The notes under the pieces were generated by a model. The model had not been told where the DNA came from. It worked only from the letters and a program-made list of their open reading frames with translations, and did not search any database. From Pseudoflavonifractor sp. AF19-9AC (GTDB lineage Bacteria; Bacillota; Clostridia; Oscillospirales; Oscillospiraceae), in NCBI RefSeq assembly GCF_003478995.1, contig NZ_QUGI01000006.1:141013-205012 (forward strand): 64,000 bases of DNA, given 5' to 3'. Positions 16,690-25,397 of this stretch are shown piece after piece. Positions within the stretch are counted from its first letter, which is position 1; each line of letters starts with the position of its first letter. The translations under genes were made by a program, and so were the position numbers.

Positions 16690-18315
16690 TTATATCATAT
16701 CCTGCTCCACCTGGATGCCGCCGCGGAGGAAGACCGTGATTTTCTCCGCTGAGTTGACCTTGACCGTATCCACCAGCTGTCGGATGAGAGCTTCATCCCA
16801 TTCGCTGATGTGGGTGGACGCCTGAGCCATCGCGGCAGCGGCATCTTCAATGCGCCGCACGGCCTGTGCGTTGCTCTGACGCTGTTCTTCGATCAGGGCT
16901 CGCTTTTCTTTCAGTGCGGCAGCTTCATTCATAATGGCCCTCAGCTGGGCGGTGCAGGCGGAGGCGTCCTCCGCTCGGGCAGATTCTGCCACCAGCTCAC
17001 GGGTCTGGTCGTTCAGCTCGCCCAGCCGCCTTTCAATATCGGCAAGACTCATGCTCTCGCCGGGAACCGGAGCCAGCTCCATTTCCATGGCGGAGGTGAT
17101 TTGCCGGATCAGCGTACTCTTTTGACTCATGACGGAGTTGATTGCGGCGAGGATTGCCTTCTGGAGCGGCTCCTCGTCCAGTGTTGGTGAGTTGTGGCAG
17201 TACTTGGTGCCGTAGTCCAGCCGGCTGACACAGCGCCACACGATGCGCTTCCTGCCTTGCTTGGACCAGGTGCAGCGGCGGTACAGGGTGCCGCATTCGC
17301 CGCAGACAAGGCGCTCCGACAAGGCGTATTTGCTGGCATAGGATGTCATCCCCGTGGGGGCATTCTTTTTGGAAGGGCTTTTCCCGGCACTGCGCCGCGC
17401 CATCTCTGCCTGTACCGCATCGAAGGTTTTGCGCTCCACGATGCCCTCATGATGGTTCTGCACCAGATACATGGGGAGCTGCCCCGTGTTGCGGATGACC
17501 TTGCGGCTGATGCAGTCGCTGATGTAGGTCTTCTGGAGGAGGACATCTCCGCAATACTTCTCATTGGTCAGGATGCTTCGGATCGCCGTGGTCGTCCATT
17601 GGGAGCCGCCGGTCACATTGGGGATCTGCTCCGCTTCCAGCCTGTCTTTGATCATCCGAAGGCTGGCTCCGCTCAAATACTGGTCATAGATCGAACGAAC
17701 CACATCTGCTTGCTCCTGGATGATTTTCGGCTTGCCGTCCTCGCCTTTTTCATGGGCGTACAGCCGGTTATACTGTATGATTGTCTTTCCCTCGCGCATG
17801 GCCTGCCGCTTGCCCCAGCGGACATTGGCGCTGATGCTCTCGCTTTCTGCCTGAGCGAAGGCTCCAAGCATGGTGATGAGGATCTCGCTGTCGGCTTCCA
17901 GCGTGTTGATGTTCTCCTTTTCGAAGATGACCGCAATGCCCAATTCCCGCAGGGCCCGGATGTAATTCAGGCAGTCCACCGTATTTCTGGCGAAGCGGGA
18001 GATGGATTTGGTCAGGACGATGTCGATCTTCTTCTGCTTGCACAGCCGGATCATCTTCAGGAATTCGGGCCGCTTCCGAGCCGATGTCCCTGTGATGCCC
18101 TCGTCTGCGAAGATCCCGGCCATGGTCCACTCCCGGTTGGTCATGATCTTGTCGGTGTAGTAGTTCTGCTGCGCCTCATAGCTGGTGAGCTGCTCCTCGT
18201 CATCAGTGGATACCCGGCAGTAGGCAGCCACGCGAAGCTGGCGCTGGACCGCCTGCCGGCTTGCGACCTCCGGCTTTGCGGGTATGGTGATGACTTTGGG
18301 CGGGCTTTCTCTCAT
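16690..18315 (-). CDS. large serine recombinase
   Basis: A 541-residue site-specific recombinase. The resolvase catalytic domain (about 25-165) starts LRVAAYCRVSTDDEEQ, with the nucleophilic serine in RVS. The recombinase DNA-binding domain follows (about 190-290), and then a zinc ribbon (CGECGTLYRRC...YCHN, about 338-385) and a coiled-coil tail rich in Glu/Ala (about 400-500). It cuts and rejoins att sites for integration or excision. ATG at 18315 has AAGGAGTG. It is the last of a run of recombinase genes, seven bases after the broken one. Confidence 0.92.
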   Translation of the reverse strand: MRESPPKVITIPAKPEVASRQAVQRQLRVAAYCRVSTDDEEQLTSYEAQQNYYTDKIMTNREWTMAGIFADEGITGTSARKRPEFLKMIRLCKQKKIDIVLTKSISRFARNTVDCLNYIRALRELGIAVIFEKENINTLEADSEILITMLGAFAQAESESISANVRWGKRQAMREGKTIIQYNRLYAHEKGEDGKPKIIQEQADVVRSIYDQYLSGASLRMIKDRLEAEQIPNVTGGSQWTTTAIRSILTNEKYCGDVLLQKTYISDCISRKVIRNTGQLPMYLVQNHHEGIVERKTFDAVQAEMARRSAGKSPSKKNAPTGMTSYASKYALSERLVCGECGTLYRRCTWSKQGRKRIVWRCVSRLDYGTKYCHNSPTLDEEPLQKAILAAINSVMSQKSTLIRQITSAMEMELAPVPGESMSLADIERRLGELNDQTRELVAESARAEDASACTAQLRAIMNEAAALKEKRALIEEQRQSNAQAVRRIEDAAAAMAQASTHISEWDEALIRQLVDTVKVNSAEKITVFLRGGIQVEQDMI

Positions 18316-18321
18316 GCTGTT

Positions 18322-19065
18322 TCACTCCTTCCCAATTACTTGACGGTTTTTCAGCTTGATATTCAGACTTCCATCGTTATGACAATGGATGGCGGACACG
18401 GAACTTTGAAGCAGTTCTGCTTCCAACGCAGTCATGAGCTGACGCCCGGAAAACACTCTGCGCAGACGAACCGTTTCGTATTCGCGGGAGTCGACGGCGC
18501 TGTACTGAGCCGCAGCGATGGACAGGATCAACGCCTTTGCGGCATCCTCGTCGATTGGCTGACATTCCATCACCCTGTCCAGCTCACGCTGCAGATTCAG
18601 CTCAGTGGATCAATCAGGCGGCGCTGTTGCCGGAAGCCGGAGCTGTTCCGGCGATACGATCAGGCTGTTGAGCAGATCCAGCACCTGCCGCTCCATGTGC
18701 GCTGTTGATGGCCGCCCGCTGAAGCGGCGGAGGAGCTTCTGCGTATCCGTTTTGGGAGCTGCCGTCTGTTTTGCGCTTCGCTTTTCCAATGCTTTCTCCA
18801 GGGCTTCTCGATCAATGACCGGCGGATAGCCGCGCTCTCCCGTATAGCGGCTGTCTTCCAGAATTCGGGCAACCATGTTTTTGTTCCATAGCTTTCCCTC
18901 GTCATAGGGAATTGCCTGTTCTCGAAGCTCCTCTACCAAGGTGTTGTAGGTAGCACCAGCAAGGTATTGTTGGAAGATGTACTCTACCAGCTTTGATTCC
19001 TGCGGATGGAGGGCAATTTCTCCCATAACCACCCTGTAGCCAAACGGCTGCTTCCGATTGCCCAT
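18322..19065 (-). pseudogene. recombinase-related protein split by in-frame TGA
   Basis: The reading frame from 19065 encodes a 151-residue piece starting MGNRKQPFGYRVVMGEIALH (a recombinase-domain sequence with YIFQQYLAGATYNTLVEELR and a MVARILEDSRYTGE segment). It meets TGA at 18610-18612, and then continues in exactly the same frame for 12 codons into a second piece of about 83 residues ending KNRQVIGKE. With the stop removed it would be about 247 residues, the size expected for the middle member of three-recombinase modules. It lacks a catalytic serine domain and is probably an accessory factor. The gene start overlaps the upstream recombinase stop (TGATG). Confidence 0.75.
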
Positions 19066-20672
19066 CAGCGCACCGTCCTTTCTATGGTTTCGGTCAGCTC
19101 CAGCCCGTTTTTCAGGCGGAAGCGGATTCGCTCATTGCTTTCCACGATGATTGTTTCAACGAGCTCACCGAACAGCTCTGCGTCAAAGCTGTCAAGGAAG
19201 TCCGGGCCATCATTCAAGATTTCCATCAGCTCTCTTGTTTGGGAGATGGTGTTGTCGCCATCGACGGCCAGAAGACGCTCCTTTTTCAGCTTTACAGCGC
19301 GGAGCTGCTCGGTCAACTCATTGCTCTGGGCTATAAAAATGTCAGGATCAATGAGGCCCTGTTGTTTCAGTGTGGCCAACATTTGATTCTGACTGGTAAG
19401 ATTGGATATTTGTTTGTTAAGTTCAATGACATCCAGGCTCCAGAGCATCCGGCGGTTGCGGATGGCTTGGAGCGAGGTGGTCATTCCCATGAGGATGGGT
19501 TCGCCATGGTGCTTGAGCTTATAGTATAGGCGGATGAAAGCATTTGTTATTTCATCTTCTGCAATTGGTGTAATGCCGCATTTGAGGCCATGTCTCTTTT
19601 TATCGTGTCCTATACATACCCAGTATGTGATGCCGCGCACAACCTTGCGACGAAATAGTGACTGGCAGTCGCCACATACTATTTTTTTCCGAAACGCATA
19701 CGGACTGTTTTTCGTTAATGTAATCTTCTGAGCACGAGATTTCATCAAAGCATTTGCTTTCTCAAAATCTTCTTTTGGCACGATTCCTTCGTGTGTTCCG
19801 TATGCGTAGTAAGAAACCTTCTGTCCTCGGTTCAGCCGGCATTTATATGGAAGCGTATCTGTTGAGAAGTATTTTTGCCACACAGAATCGCCAATGTACT
19901 TTTCATTCGAGATAATATATCGAATAGCAGTTGAATCCCAAGCGACTTCACCAGATTTACACGGGATGCCTTCTTCTCGCAGGTCAGATGCTATCCGCTC
20001 TGTACTTTTGCCGGAAAGATACTCTTTGAATATCCGTTGTACGATAACAGCTTGTTCCTCCACAATGCGTATGGAATGATCCTGTAGAGTATATCCGTAT
20101 GGCAAGTTTGCGGGTATATATGTTCCGGCCTGCATTCGTCTTTGAATGCCCCACCTCATATTGCCAGAGATGGATTCGCTCTCGGCCTGGGCGAAGGATG
20201 CGAAGAGCGCAGTCATCATTTCGCCGGACATCGTCGCAGTGTCAATGTTCTCTTTCTCGAAGTAGACGCCGACACCGAGCGATTTCAGCTCTCTGATGGT
20301 TTCCAGGCATTCCTTGGTATTGCGGGCAAAGCGGGAGATGGATTTCACCAGAACCCTGTCGATCAGCCCTCTGCGGCAATCTGCCAAGAGTCGCTGGAAG
20401 TCCTCACGCTTTTCAGCCGATGTCCCAGTAATACCCTCATCTGCGTATATGTCAACCATTCTCCAGTTTTCCTTGCTGGAGATCAGGTCACTGTAGTGAC
20501 GGTTCTGGGCGGCGAAGGAGTTGAGCTGGTCATCAGAGGTGGAGCTGACACGGGCGTATGCCGCAACCCGCAATTTGGCGTTTTGGGGCTTTTCGGTTGC
20601 CTCGATGGTGATGACCCGGTATTGCTTTTCTCGAAGTGCCATGCTGCCGTCGGTCATCAGCTTTTCCGCCAT
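19065..20672 (-). CDS. large serine recombinase
   Basis: A 535-residue recombinase. LRVAAYARVSSTSDDQ at about 32-47 carries the catalytic serine; motifs KSISRFARNT and FASFAQAESESISGN follow in the catalytic domain. The recombinase domain lies at about 195-300 and the zinc ribbon CGDC...CIGHDKKRHGLKCG at about 350-385. The C-terminus is coiled coil. It differs clearly from the 541-residue enzyme downstream, so the two may use different att sites or act as a heteromer. ATG at 20672 has AGGAGGTGAACTGAC. First gene of the recombinase operon apart from the small gene upstream. Confidence 0.92.
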   Translation of the reverse strand: MAEKLMTDGSMALREKQYRVITIEATEKPQNAKLRVAAYARVSSTSDDQLNSFAAQNRHYSDLISSKENWRMVDIYADEGITGTSAEKREDFQRLLADCRRGLIDRVLVKSISRFARNTKECLETIRELKSLGVGVYFEKENIDTATMSGEMMTALFASFAQAESESISGNMRWGIQRRMQAGTYIPANLPYGYTLQDHSIRIVEEQAVIVQRIFKEYLSGKSTERIASDLREEGIPCKSGEVAWDSTAIRYIISNEKYIGDSVWQKYFSTDTLPYKCRLNRGQKVSYYAYGTHEGIVPKEDFEKANALMKSRAQKITLTKNSPYAFRKKIVCGDCQSLFRRKVVRGITYWVCIGHDKKRHGLKCGITPIAEDEITNAFIRLYYKLKHHGEPILMGMTTSLQAIRNRRMLWSLDVIELNKQISNLTSQNQMLATLKQQGLIDPDIFIAQSNELTEQLRAVKLKKERLLAVDGDNTISQTRELMEILNDGPDFLDSFDAELFGELVETIIVESNERIRFRLKNGLELTETIERTVR

Positions 20673-20747
20673 GTCAGTTCACCTCCTTTTTTGCAACACA
20701 AACAATACCAAAACACCTTTGAAATAGCTATTGAAAAGAATGCGATT

Positions 20748-20888
20748 TCAGAAAGAAAGGATAATGTCCGCACCGGTCTGTGCGGCAATTCTGGCCAAAA
20801 TTTTGCGGGCCTCTCTTTCTGTGGTTTTCTTCTGCTCTATCAGCGTGCGGAGCAGTTGGGCAATGCCACACAAATCGATATTTGTCAT
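20748..20888 (-). CDS. 46-residue helical protein upstream of recombinases
   Basis: A small frame with GAGGAAC eight bases before the ATG at 20888, encoding MTNIDLCGIAQLLRTLIEQK followed by an amphipathic helix (TEREARKILARIAAQTG). Composition and ribosome site look genuine. It sits 75 bases before the recombinase operon on the same strand. A role as recombination directionality or accessory factor is possible but unsupported beyond position. Confidence 0.55.
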   Translation of the reverse strand: MTNIDLCGIAQLLRTLIEQKKTTEREARKILARIAAQTGADIILSF

Positions 20889-20910
20889 CTCGGTTCCTCG
20901 CTTTCGTGGA

Positions 20911-21070
20911 TTTGTTTTGATAACAGAAATATGGGACCCAATCAGGGAGTTTGAGGAGAAAAGGAAGAGGAGTGTAGAGGAGGAAAGATGAAGAACTCAG
21001 AGGAACGGGGGTTGAGGAGAAGAAGAGGATGTACTGTGATCATATCCCATATTTCTGCTATCAAAAGAAA
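20911..21070. repeat. imperfect inverted repeat around purine-rich spacer
   Basis: Left arm 20911-20936 (ending GATAACAGAAATATGGGA) and right arm 21045-21070 (starting TCCCATATTTCTGCTATC) match at about 23 of 26 positions. The 108-base spacer is almost all purine on the plus strand (GAGGAGAA-type). The arms flank the upstream side of the recombinase operon, so an att-like or operator site is possible. Confidence 0.6.
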
Positions 21071-21440
21071 AACAGAGGGCCGCTCCCAAAGGTCAGGTGA
21101 GCGAGTGTAGGCTCCGAGTCTGGAACGGCCCTTTGTTTCTTGATGCTACTTAGTCGCCTGTATTCGACACTACTTCCCCAGGCAGGGCGGCAACTTGAAC
21201 TGTGCTGGCGCACATCATGGGACTCTCACCCCTCCGAGGATCTCTCCGAGCCGCGTAAGCAGAAGTATCATTGTAGGCTGACGAGGTCATGGCGGGGACA
21301 GCTTGCCAAGGCTGCCTTGTCCTGAGTGGGTGTCGCTCTGCACCTTATTTGGCCGTCCTTTGATGCGGATCTGCTCCGCACAGGTGGTCTTCGCGCACTC
21401 GGTCTGACGCTCTCCCGATCAGCTAAGGTATTCAAGTTGC
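21066..21440 (-). ncRNA. putative structured RNA ending in a terminator
   Basis: No protein is credible here. On the minus strand there are several local hairpins: TGCGGA/TCCGCA (21364-21380), GGACA/TGTCC (21296-21322), TGTGC/GCACA (21201-21214) and GTCG/CGAC (21153-21168). They end in a terminator-like stem, 21122-21132 with 21076-21086, followed by TTTTT at 21068-21072. GC content is high compared with the adjacent AT-rich regulator genes. I could not match it to RNase P, tmRNA, SRP RNA, cobalamin riboswitch or group II intron core by eye. The 5' end is not defined. Confidence 0.4.
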
Positions 21441-21572
21441 CGGATATGACCGCCTGGGGCAGTGTTTTTCAAGGTTCGCTGAGATGTTTTGATCTCACGA
21501 AGATTGTAACTCTGCGCGTATTCTTCCAACAGAAACAGAATGGAAAGTTTACCAACCCAAAATGGAAAGTTT

Positions 21573-21860
21573 TTAGAGGGATGCCTCCAATTCGGACAGC
21601 AGAGAGATGGCCATCCGCAGTCCGCGCTTCTGTTCCTCTGCAAAATCTCCTTTTCCCACCAGGAGATAATCCAGAGAAACATCAAAGAATGCTGCAAACT
21701 CTACGGCCAGCTCGACTGGGCCAGTCTGCTTTCCAGTTTCGATTTTTGCGATGTATGGAGTGCTGACATTCATCTTCTCTGCCAACTGCTCCTGTGTGAG
21801 CCCACGCTTTTTTTGCAAGCTCCTGATCCTTGAACCATAGTCCTCTCTATTAAAGTACAT
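21573..21860 (-). CDS. XRE-family helix-turn-helix regulator
   Basis: A 95-residue phage-repressor-like protein. The HTH spans about 12-66 (IRSLQKKRGLTQEQLAEKMN...YIAKIETGKQ...DVSLDYLLVGK). ATG at 21860. It likely controls genes of the mobile region. Between its stop and 21440 there is about 130 bases with no other feature seen. Confidence 0.85.
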   Translation of the reverse strand: MYFNREDYGSRIRSLQKKRGLTQEQLAEKMNVSTPYIAKIETGKQTGPVELAVEFAAFFDVSLDYLLVGKGDFAEEQKRGLRMAISLLSELEASL

Positions 21861-21978
21861 GGTGATTTACTCCGTCTTCTGAAATTTGGATGCGAACCAA
21901 ATTTCGGAGCGGTGGGTCGCGGCAATGGAGCGACCGGACATACCGGACGCTGAGCAGAGGCCGCCATTTTTCGACAAA

Positions 21979-22010
21979 CAAAAAATGCACCCACCGTGCG
22001 GTGAGTGCAT
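21979..22010 (-). terminator. minus-strand intrinsic terminator
   Basis: ATGCAC-type arms form a stem over 21985-22010 (ATGCACTCACCG with CGGTGGGTGCAT on the minus strand), followed by TTTTTT. It ends some minus-strand transcript arising from 22.0-22.4 kb for which I see no gene. Confidence 0.8.
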
Positions 22011-22072
22011 ACGAAGAGAAATATTTGCCGAGCTTTAGCGGTATATAGTGAGTAAGGACAAATGGTGTCGAA

Positions 22073-22107
22073 TAAAAAAGGACCGCAACCCCTTGGAGGA
22101 TTGCGGT
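22073..22107 (-). terminator. second minus-strand intrinsic terminator
   Basis: ACCGCAA (22101-22107, minus sense) pairs with TTGCGGT (22082-22088), followed by CCTTTTTT. Two tandem terminators within 130 bases insulate the XRE gene from upstream transcription. The remaining 22108-22482 is AT-rich, with a plus-strand TATTATAAT element near 22238 but no gene seen. Confidence 0.75.
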
Positions 22108-22482
22108 ATGTAATGTTGTTCTTTTTTCCCTGACCCCCGGCGGGTGTTCATTGCTCCCTATACGATTTCCTGCCATATTCTCCCCTTGCGGGGATAACAG
22201 ACAAAAAGTGCGTTTCCCCTCACCGTTTCGATGGGGGTATTATAATAGGGAATTTTTAGGGGTTTCTTAGAAATCGCTTAGGTTTTAGGCAGTTTTGCTG
22301 AAATTTGAAGATTATCCGCTTTTTGTATTATTATATATTCATATTGGCTAAAAAGCACAAGCCAAAACTATGCATTATATATGTGCAATTAATCTGACAA
22401 GACTTTCTACATGTTATTTTTCTATTCTACCAAGGGTACACTAAACTTGTCAACATATTTCTTGTGGTTGGAGGGTTGGCAA

Positions 22483-22713
22483 GTGGAATATGGAACGATT
22501 CGCATTAAGCTGGACGAGCTGTTGAAGGCATCCGGTCTTAGCAAGAACATGTTAAGCCATCGAGCCGAAATGCAGCGGACGCAGATCAACAATTATTGTA
22601 AAAACCAGATTACTCGTTTAGATATAGATGTTCTCGCAAGGCTTTGTACGGTGTTGAATTGTGAAATTGGAGATTTGCTTGAGTTTGTACCTCCAAATGA
22701 TACGGAAAAATAA
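22483..22713 (+). CDS. Cro/XRE-type small HTH protein
   Basis: A 76-residue protein starting at GTG 22483 with GGAGGG nine bases upstream; the longer in-frame start at 22411 lacks a ribosome site. The HTH motif spans IKLDELLKASGLSKNMLSHRAEMQRTQINNYCK-type sequence and the end CTVLNCEIGDLLEFVP is typical of the YozG/Cro-like family. It is probably the regulator of the element's right side. A strong terminator follows. Confidence 0.8.
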   Translation: MEYGTIRIKLDELLKASGLSKNMLSHRAEMQRTQINNYCKNQITRLDIDVLARLCTVLNCEIGDLLEFVPPNDTEK

Positions 22714-22714
22714 G

Positions 22715-22756
22715 GCTCGTAGGTCGGAGCATACTGCTCCTTCCTACGAGCTTTTT
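22715..22756 (+). terminator. intrinsic terminator after small HTH gene
   Basis: GCTCGTAGG (22715-22723) pairs with CCTACGAGC (22743-22751), with an inner GGAGCA/TGCTCC stem, then TTTTT. It also faces the convergent P-type ATPase gene. Confidence 0.85.
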
Positions 22757-22766
22757 ACTCTTTTCG

Positions 22767-24905
22767 TCAATATTCTGGCGAGGAAAGCCCAAATTGATTC
22801 GTTAAGAGTGCCCTTCGTTTCACCTTGTTCATCGGTGCCAGCCGGCTCATGCTCCGTAAGCTGACGCCCAGGGTGGAGAGATTGTGCAGCGTGGCAGAGG
22901 TGGCGGGCGGCAGAACACCGGCCACACCAAGGGCAATCAGGGCGCCGTTGAAGCCGATAACGAAGCGGTAGTTGGAGTGGATGCGCGCCATCAGCGCCAT
23001 GGCGATCCGGCGCAGTTCCACCAGCTCCCACAGGCTGTCGGCGGCAATGGTGATGTCCGCGATCTCCCGGGCGATGGCGGCGCCGTCGCTGATGGCAATG
23101 CCCGCATCCGCCTCGGACAAGGCCGGTGAGTCGTTGATGCCGTCGCCCACCATCAGGACAGTATGCCCCTCCCGGCGGAGCCGTGCCACATACTCCGCCT
23201 TGTCCGCCGGAAGGACTCCGGCACGGAAGTCATCCACTCCCACCTGGGCGGCGATGGCTGCGGCGGTACGGTAGCTGTCGCCGGTGAGCATGACAGTACT
23301 GGCGATCCCCAGGGCGCGGAGGGCGGACAGGACTTCCTTCGCCTCCTCACGCAGCGGGTCGGAGATGCAGATCACAGCGGCAAGCTGTCTCCCCACCGCC
23401 AGATACAGGTGGGAATACTCCGGCGGCAGGGCGTCAAAGCGTTCCTGCTCGCCCTCCGGAATGATGCAGCCCTCATCCTCAAAGACAAAGTGGGCGCTGC
23501 CGATGAGGACCCGCTCCTCATCGACGGTGCTGGCGATGCCGTGGGCCACCAGATACTCCACCTTGGAGTGGTACTCCTCGTGACGCAGGCCCCGGCGTTT
23601 GGCCTCCTCCACCACGGCGTTGGCCATGGAATGGGGGAAGTGTTCTTCCAGACAGGCGGCCAGCCGCAGCATTTCGGCTTCCTCTTTGCCGCCGAAGGGC
23701 ACCACCTGAGCTACCCGAGGGCAGGCGTGGGTCAGGGTGCCGGTCTTGTCAAAGACAATGGTGTCGGCGGCAGCTACCGCCTCCAGGAACTTGCCGCCCT
23801 TAACGGTGATGTGGGACTTGCCAGCCTCCCGCATGGCGGAGAGGACAGCCAAGGGCATAGCCAGTTTCAGGGCGCAGGAGAAGTCCACCATCAGCACCGA
23901 CAGGGCTCGCGCCACATTCCGGGTGAGGGCAAAGCTGATGAGGCTCCCGGCGAAGGTATAGGGCACCAGCTTGTCTGCCAGATTGGCAGCCTTGCTCTCG
24001 GCCTCCGACTTCATCTGCTCCGACTGCTCGATCATGTGAACGATTTGGTCATAGCGGCTCTGACCGGAGGCCTGGCGTACCTCCAGCACACACTCGCCCT
24101 CCTCCACCACGGTGCCGGCATAGACCGCGCCGCCGGGGCGCTTGGGTACCGGGATGGACTCTCCGGTGAGGGACGCCTGGTTGACAGTGACTTCCCCCTC
24201 CAGCACCAGACCATCCACGGGGATGATGCCGCCGGCGCGGACGACTACGGCATCCCCCGGCTGGATCTGGGACACAGGAACCAGCACTTCGCCCTGGACC
24301 GTGCGCAGCCAGACCCGGTCCACATTCAGCGACATGCACCGGGCCAGATCCGCCACAGATTTCTTCCTTGTCCACTCCTCCAGCAGTTCACCTACCTCCA
24401 GCAGGAACATGACCATTCCGGCGGTTCCAAAGTCCCTTCTGCAGGCGGAAATGGAAATAGACAGGGCATCCAGCAGCTCCACCTTGATGCGGCGGCGCAG
24501 CAGGCAATGCAGTCCTCTCCGCACAAAGGGGATCATGTGCCAGAGAATGCGGGCAATCCGCAATGGAGACGGGAGAAACAGGGTGCAGGCGGCCTTGCAC
24601 ACCACCTTTGCCACCAGCTTCTCCTCAAATTCCCGGTTCAGCGCCCGGCTGCTGTGGGCGGGCAGCGCGGTGGTCCGCTCCGCCTCCTGCCAGGAAAAAT
24701 GCCGAATTTCGTTCAGCACGGCTTGGCGAGTCCCATCGTAGTACAGGATGACGCAGCAGGTTCGCTCATGGACGGTGACCTGCCGGCACCATGATTTTCC
24801 CTGAATCCATGCCTCCAGCAGATCCGCCTGAGCGAGTGTCATTTGTTTTTGCCGCAGCCGGAACCGGATGCGCCCCCGGCTTTCGTGCAATATGGTTGCG
24901 TTCAT
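22767..24905 (-). CDS. P1B-type heavy-metal ATPase
   Basis: A 712-residue metal-translocating ATPase. An N-terminal HMA-like domain (about 1-70, no CxxC) precedes the core. Visible motifs are the actuator SLTGESIPV, phosphorylation site DKTGTLT, and hinge GDGINDSPALSEAD. The transmembrane metal site is not CPC or CPH but SCALKLA, and the SEHP motif is replaced by FPHSMAN, both seen in a less studied P1B branch. ATG at 24905 follows AAGGAGGAACCT. Last gene of an operon with DUF6110 and a 26-residue peptide. The transported metal is not established. Confidence 0.88.
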   Translation of the reverse strand: MNATILHESRGRIRFRLRQKQMTLAQADLLEAWIQGKSWCRQVTVHERTCCVILYYDGTRQAVLNEIRHFSWQEAERTTALPAHSSRALNREFEEKLVAKVVCKAACTLFLPSPLRIARILWHMIPFVRRGLHCLLRRRIKVELLDALSISISACRRDFGTAGMVMFLLEVGELLEEWTRKKSVADLARCMSLNVDRVWLRTVQGEVLVPVSQIQPGDAVVVRAGGIIPVDGLVLEGEVTVNQASLTGESIPVPKRPGGAVYAGTVVEEGECVLEVRQASGQSRYDQIVHMIEQSEQMKSEAESKAANLADKLVPYTFAGSLISFALTRNVARALSVLMVDFSCALKLAMPLAVLSAMREAGKSHITVKGGKFLEAVAAADTIVFDKTGTLTHACPRVAQVVPFGGKEEAEMLRLAACLEEHFPHSMANAVVEEAKRRGLRHEEYHSKVEYLVAHGIASTVDEERVLIGSAHFVFEDEGCIIPEGEQERFDALPPEYSHLYLAVGRQLAAVICISDPLREEAKEVLSALRALGIASTVMLTGDSYRTAAAIAAQVGVDDFRAGVLPADKAEYVARLRREGHTVLMVGDGINDSPALSEADAGIAISDGAAIAREIADITIAADSLWELVELRRIAMALMARIHSNYRFVIGFNGALIALGVAGVLPPATSATLHNLSTLGVSLRSMSRLAPMNKVKRRALLTNQFGLSSPEY

Positions 24906-24953
24906 AGGTTCCTCCTTCACGAAAAGAGGGAGCCGCTGGCGGCTCCCTCTGGG

Positions 24954-25229
24954 TCAATCGGCTTCTTCGCTCTCCAGATTGGCAGCGGCGGCTTCCTCCG
25001 CTTCCTTCGCAGCCCGGTCCTCATTCAGCTCCTTGGCGGAGGCCAGAATGTCCGCGGCGTTTTCCTGCACCGTGGTCACAGTCCCCATGACCGAATCCTT
25101 CATCCGCAGGCCGGCGGCCGTGACATGGACATAGGCTTTCTTGGCGTCCTTGCTGGACAGCAGCTTGATGCCAAAAGAACCAAACAACGCACCACCCGCA
25201 AAGCAGGCAAGTTTCGTATAAACGCTCAT
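24954..25229 (-). CDS. DUF6110 family protein
   Basis: A 91-residue protein with a hydrophobic N-terminal helix (about 5-25, LACFAGGALFGSFGIKLLSS) and a long acidic coiled-coil tail (EEAEEAAAANLESEEAD-like). The start KDAKKAYVHVTAAGLRMKDSVM matches DUF6110, a family that I recall being found beside P-type ATPases in Firmicutes. ATG at 25229 has GGAAGG. The stop is 49 bases before the ATPase start. It is probably a membrane partner or metal-handling accessory of the ATPase. Confidence 0.75.
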   Translation of the reverse strand: MSVYTKLACFAGGALFGSFGIKLLSSKDAKKAYVHVTAAGLRMKDSVMGTVTTVQENAADILASAKELNEDRAAKEAEEAAAANLESEEAD

Positions 25230-25247
25230 TGTGATCCTTCCTTTCCC

Positions 25248-25328
25248 TTATTTCCGTTTGTAGCCGGTGACCATGACCATGATCATGCAGATCACAGCGC
25301 CCCACGCCCAAAAACGATGCTGTTTCAT
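25248..25328 (-). CDS. 26-residue membrane peptide
   Basis: A frame encoding MKQHRFWAWGAVICMIMVMV then TGYKRK: one membrane helix flanked by basic residues. AAAGGAGTGACAGCG precedes the ATG at 25328, a near-ideal ribosome site. It is first in the P-type ATPase operon, 19 bases before DUF6110. Small single-helix proteins modulate several cation pumps, which is the likely but unproven role. Confidence 0.6.
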   Translation of the reverse strand: MKQHRFWAWGAVICMIMVMVTGYKRK

Positions 25329-25397
25329 CGCTGTCACTCCTTTGAATGCTTTGGAATGTCTGAATATTGTAACAGAAAAGGCGGGTGTTTGTCGCTG

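Noticed and set aside
21131..21440. Group II intron or known large RNA
   Set aside because: A GGGTGAGAGTCCC-like string recalls intron domain I, but no domain V, reverse transcriptase or consistent 5' GTGYG boundary was found. Left unassigned.
21850..22176. Minus-strand 108-residue frame
   Set aside because: Crosses two strong intrinsic terminators and has no domain similarity.
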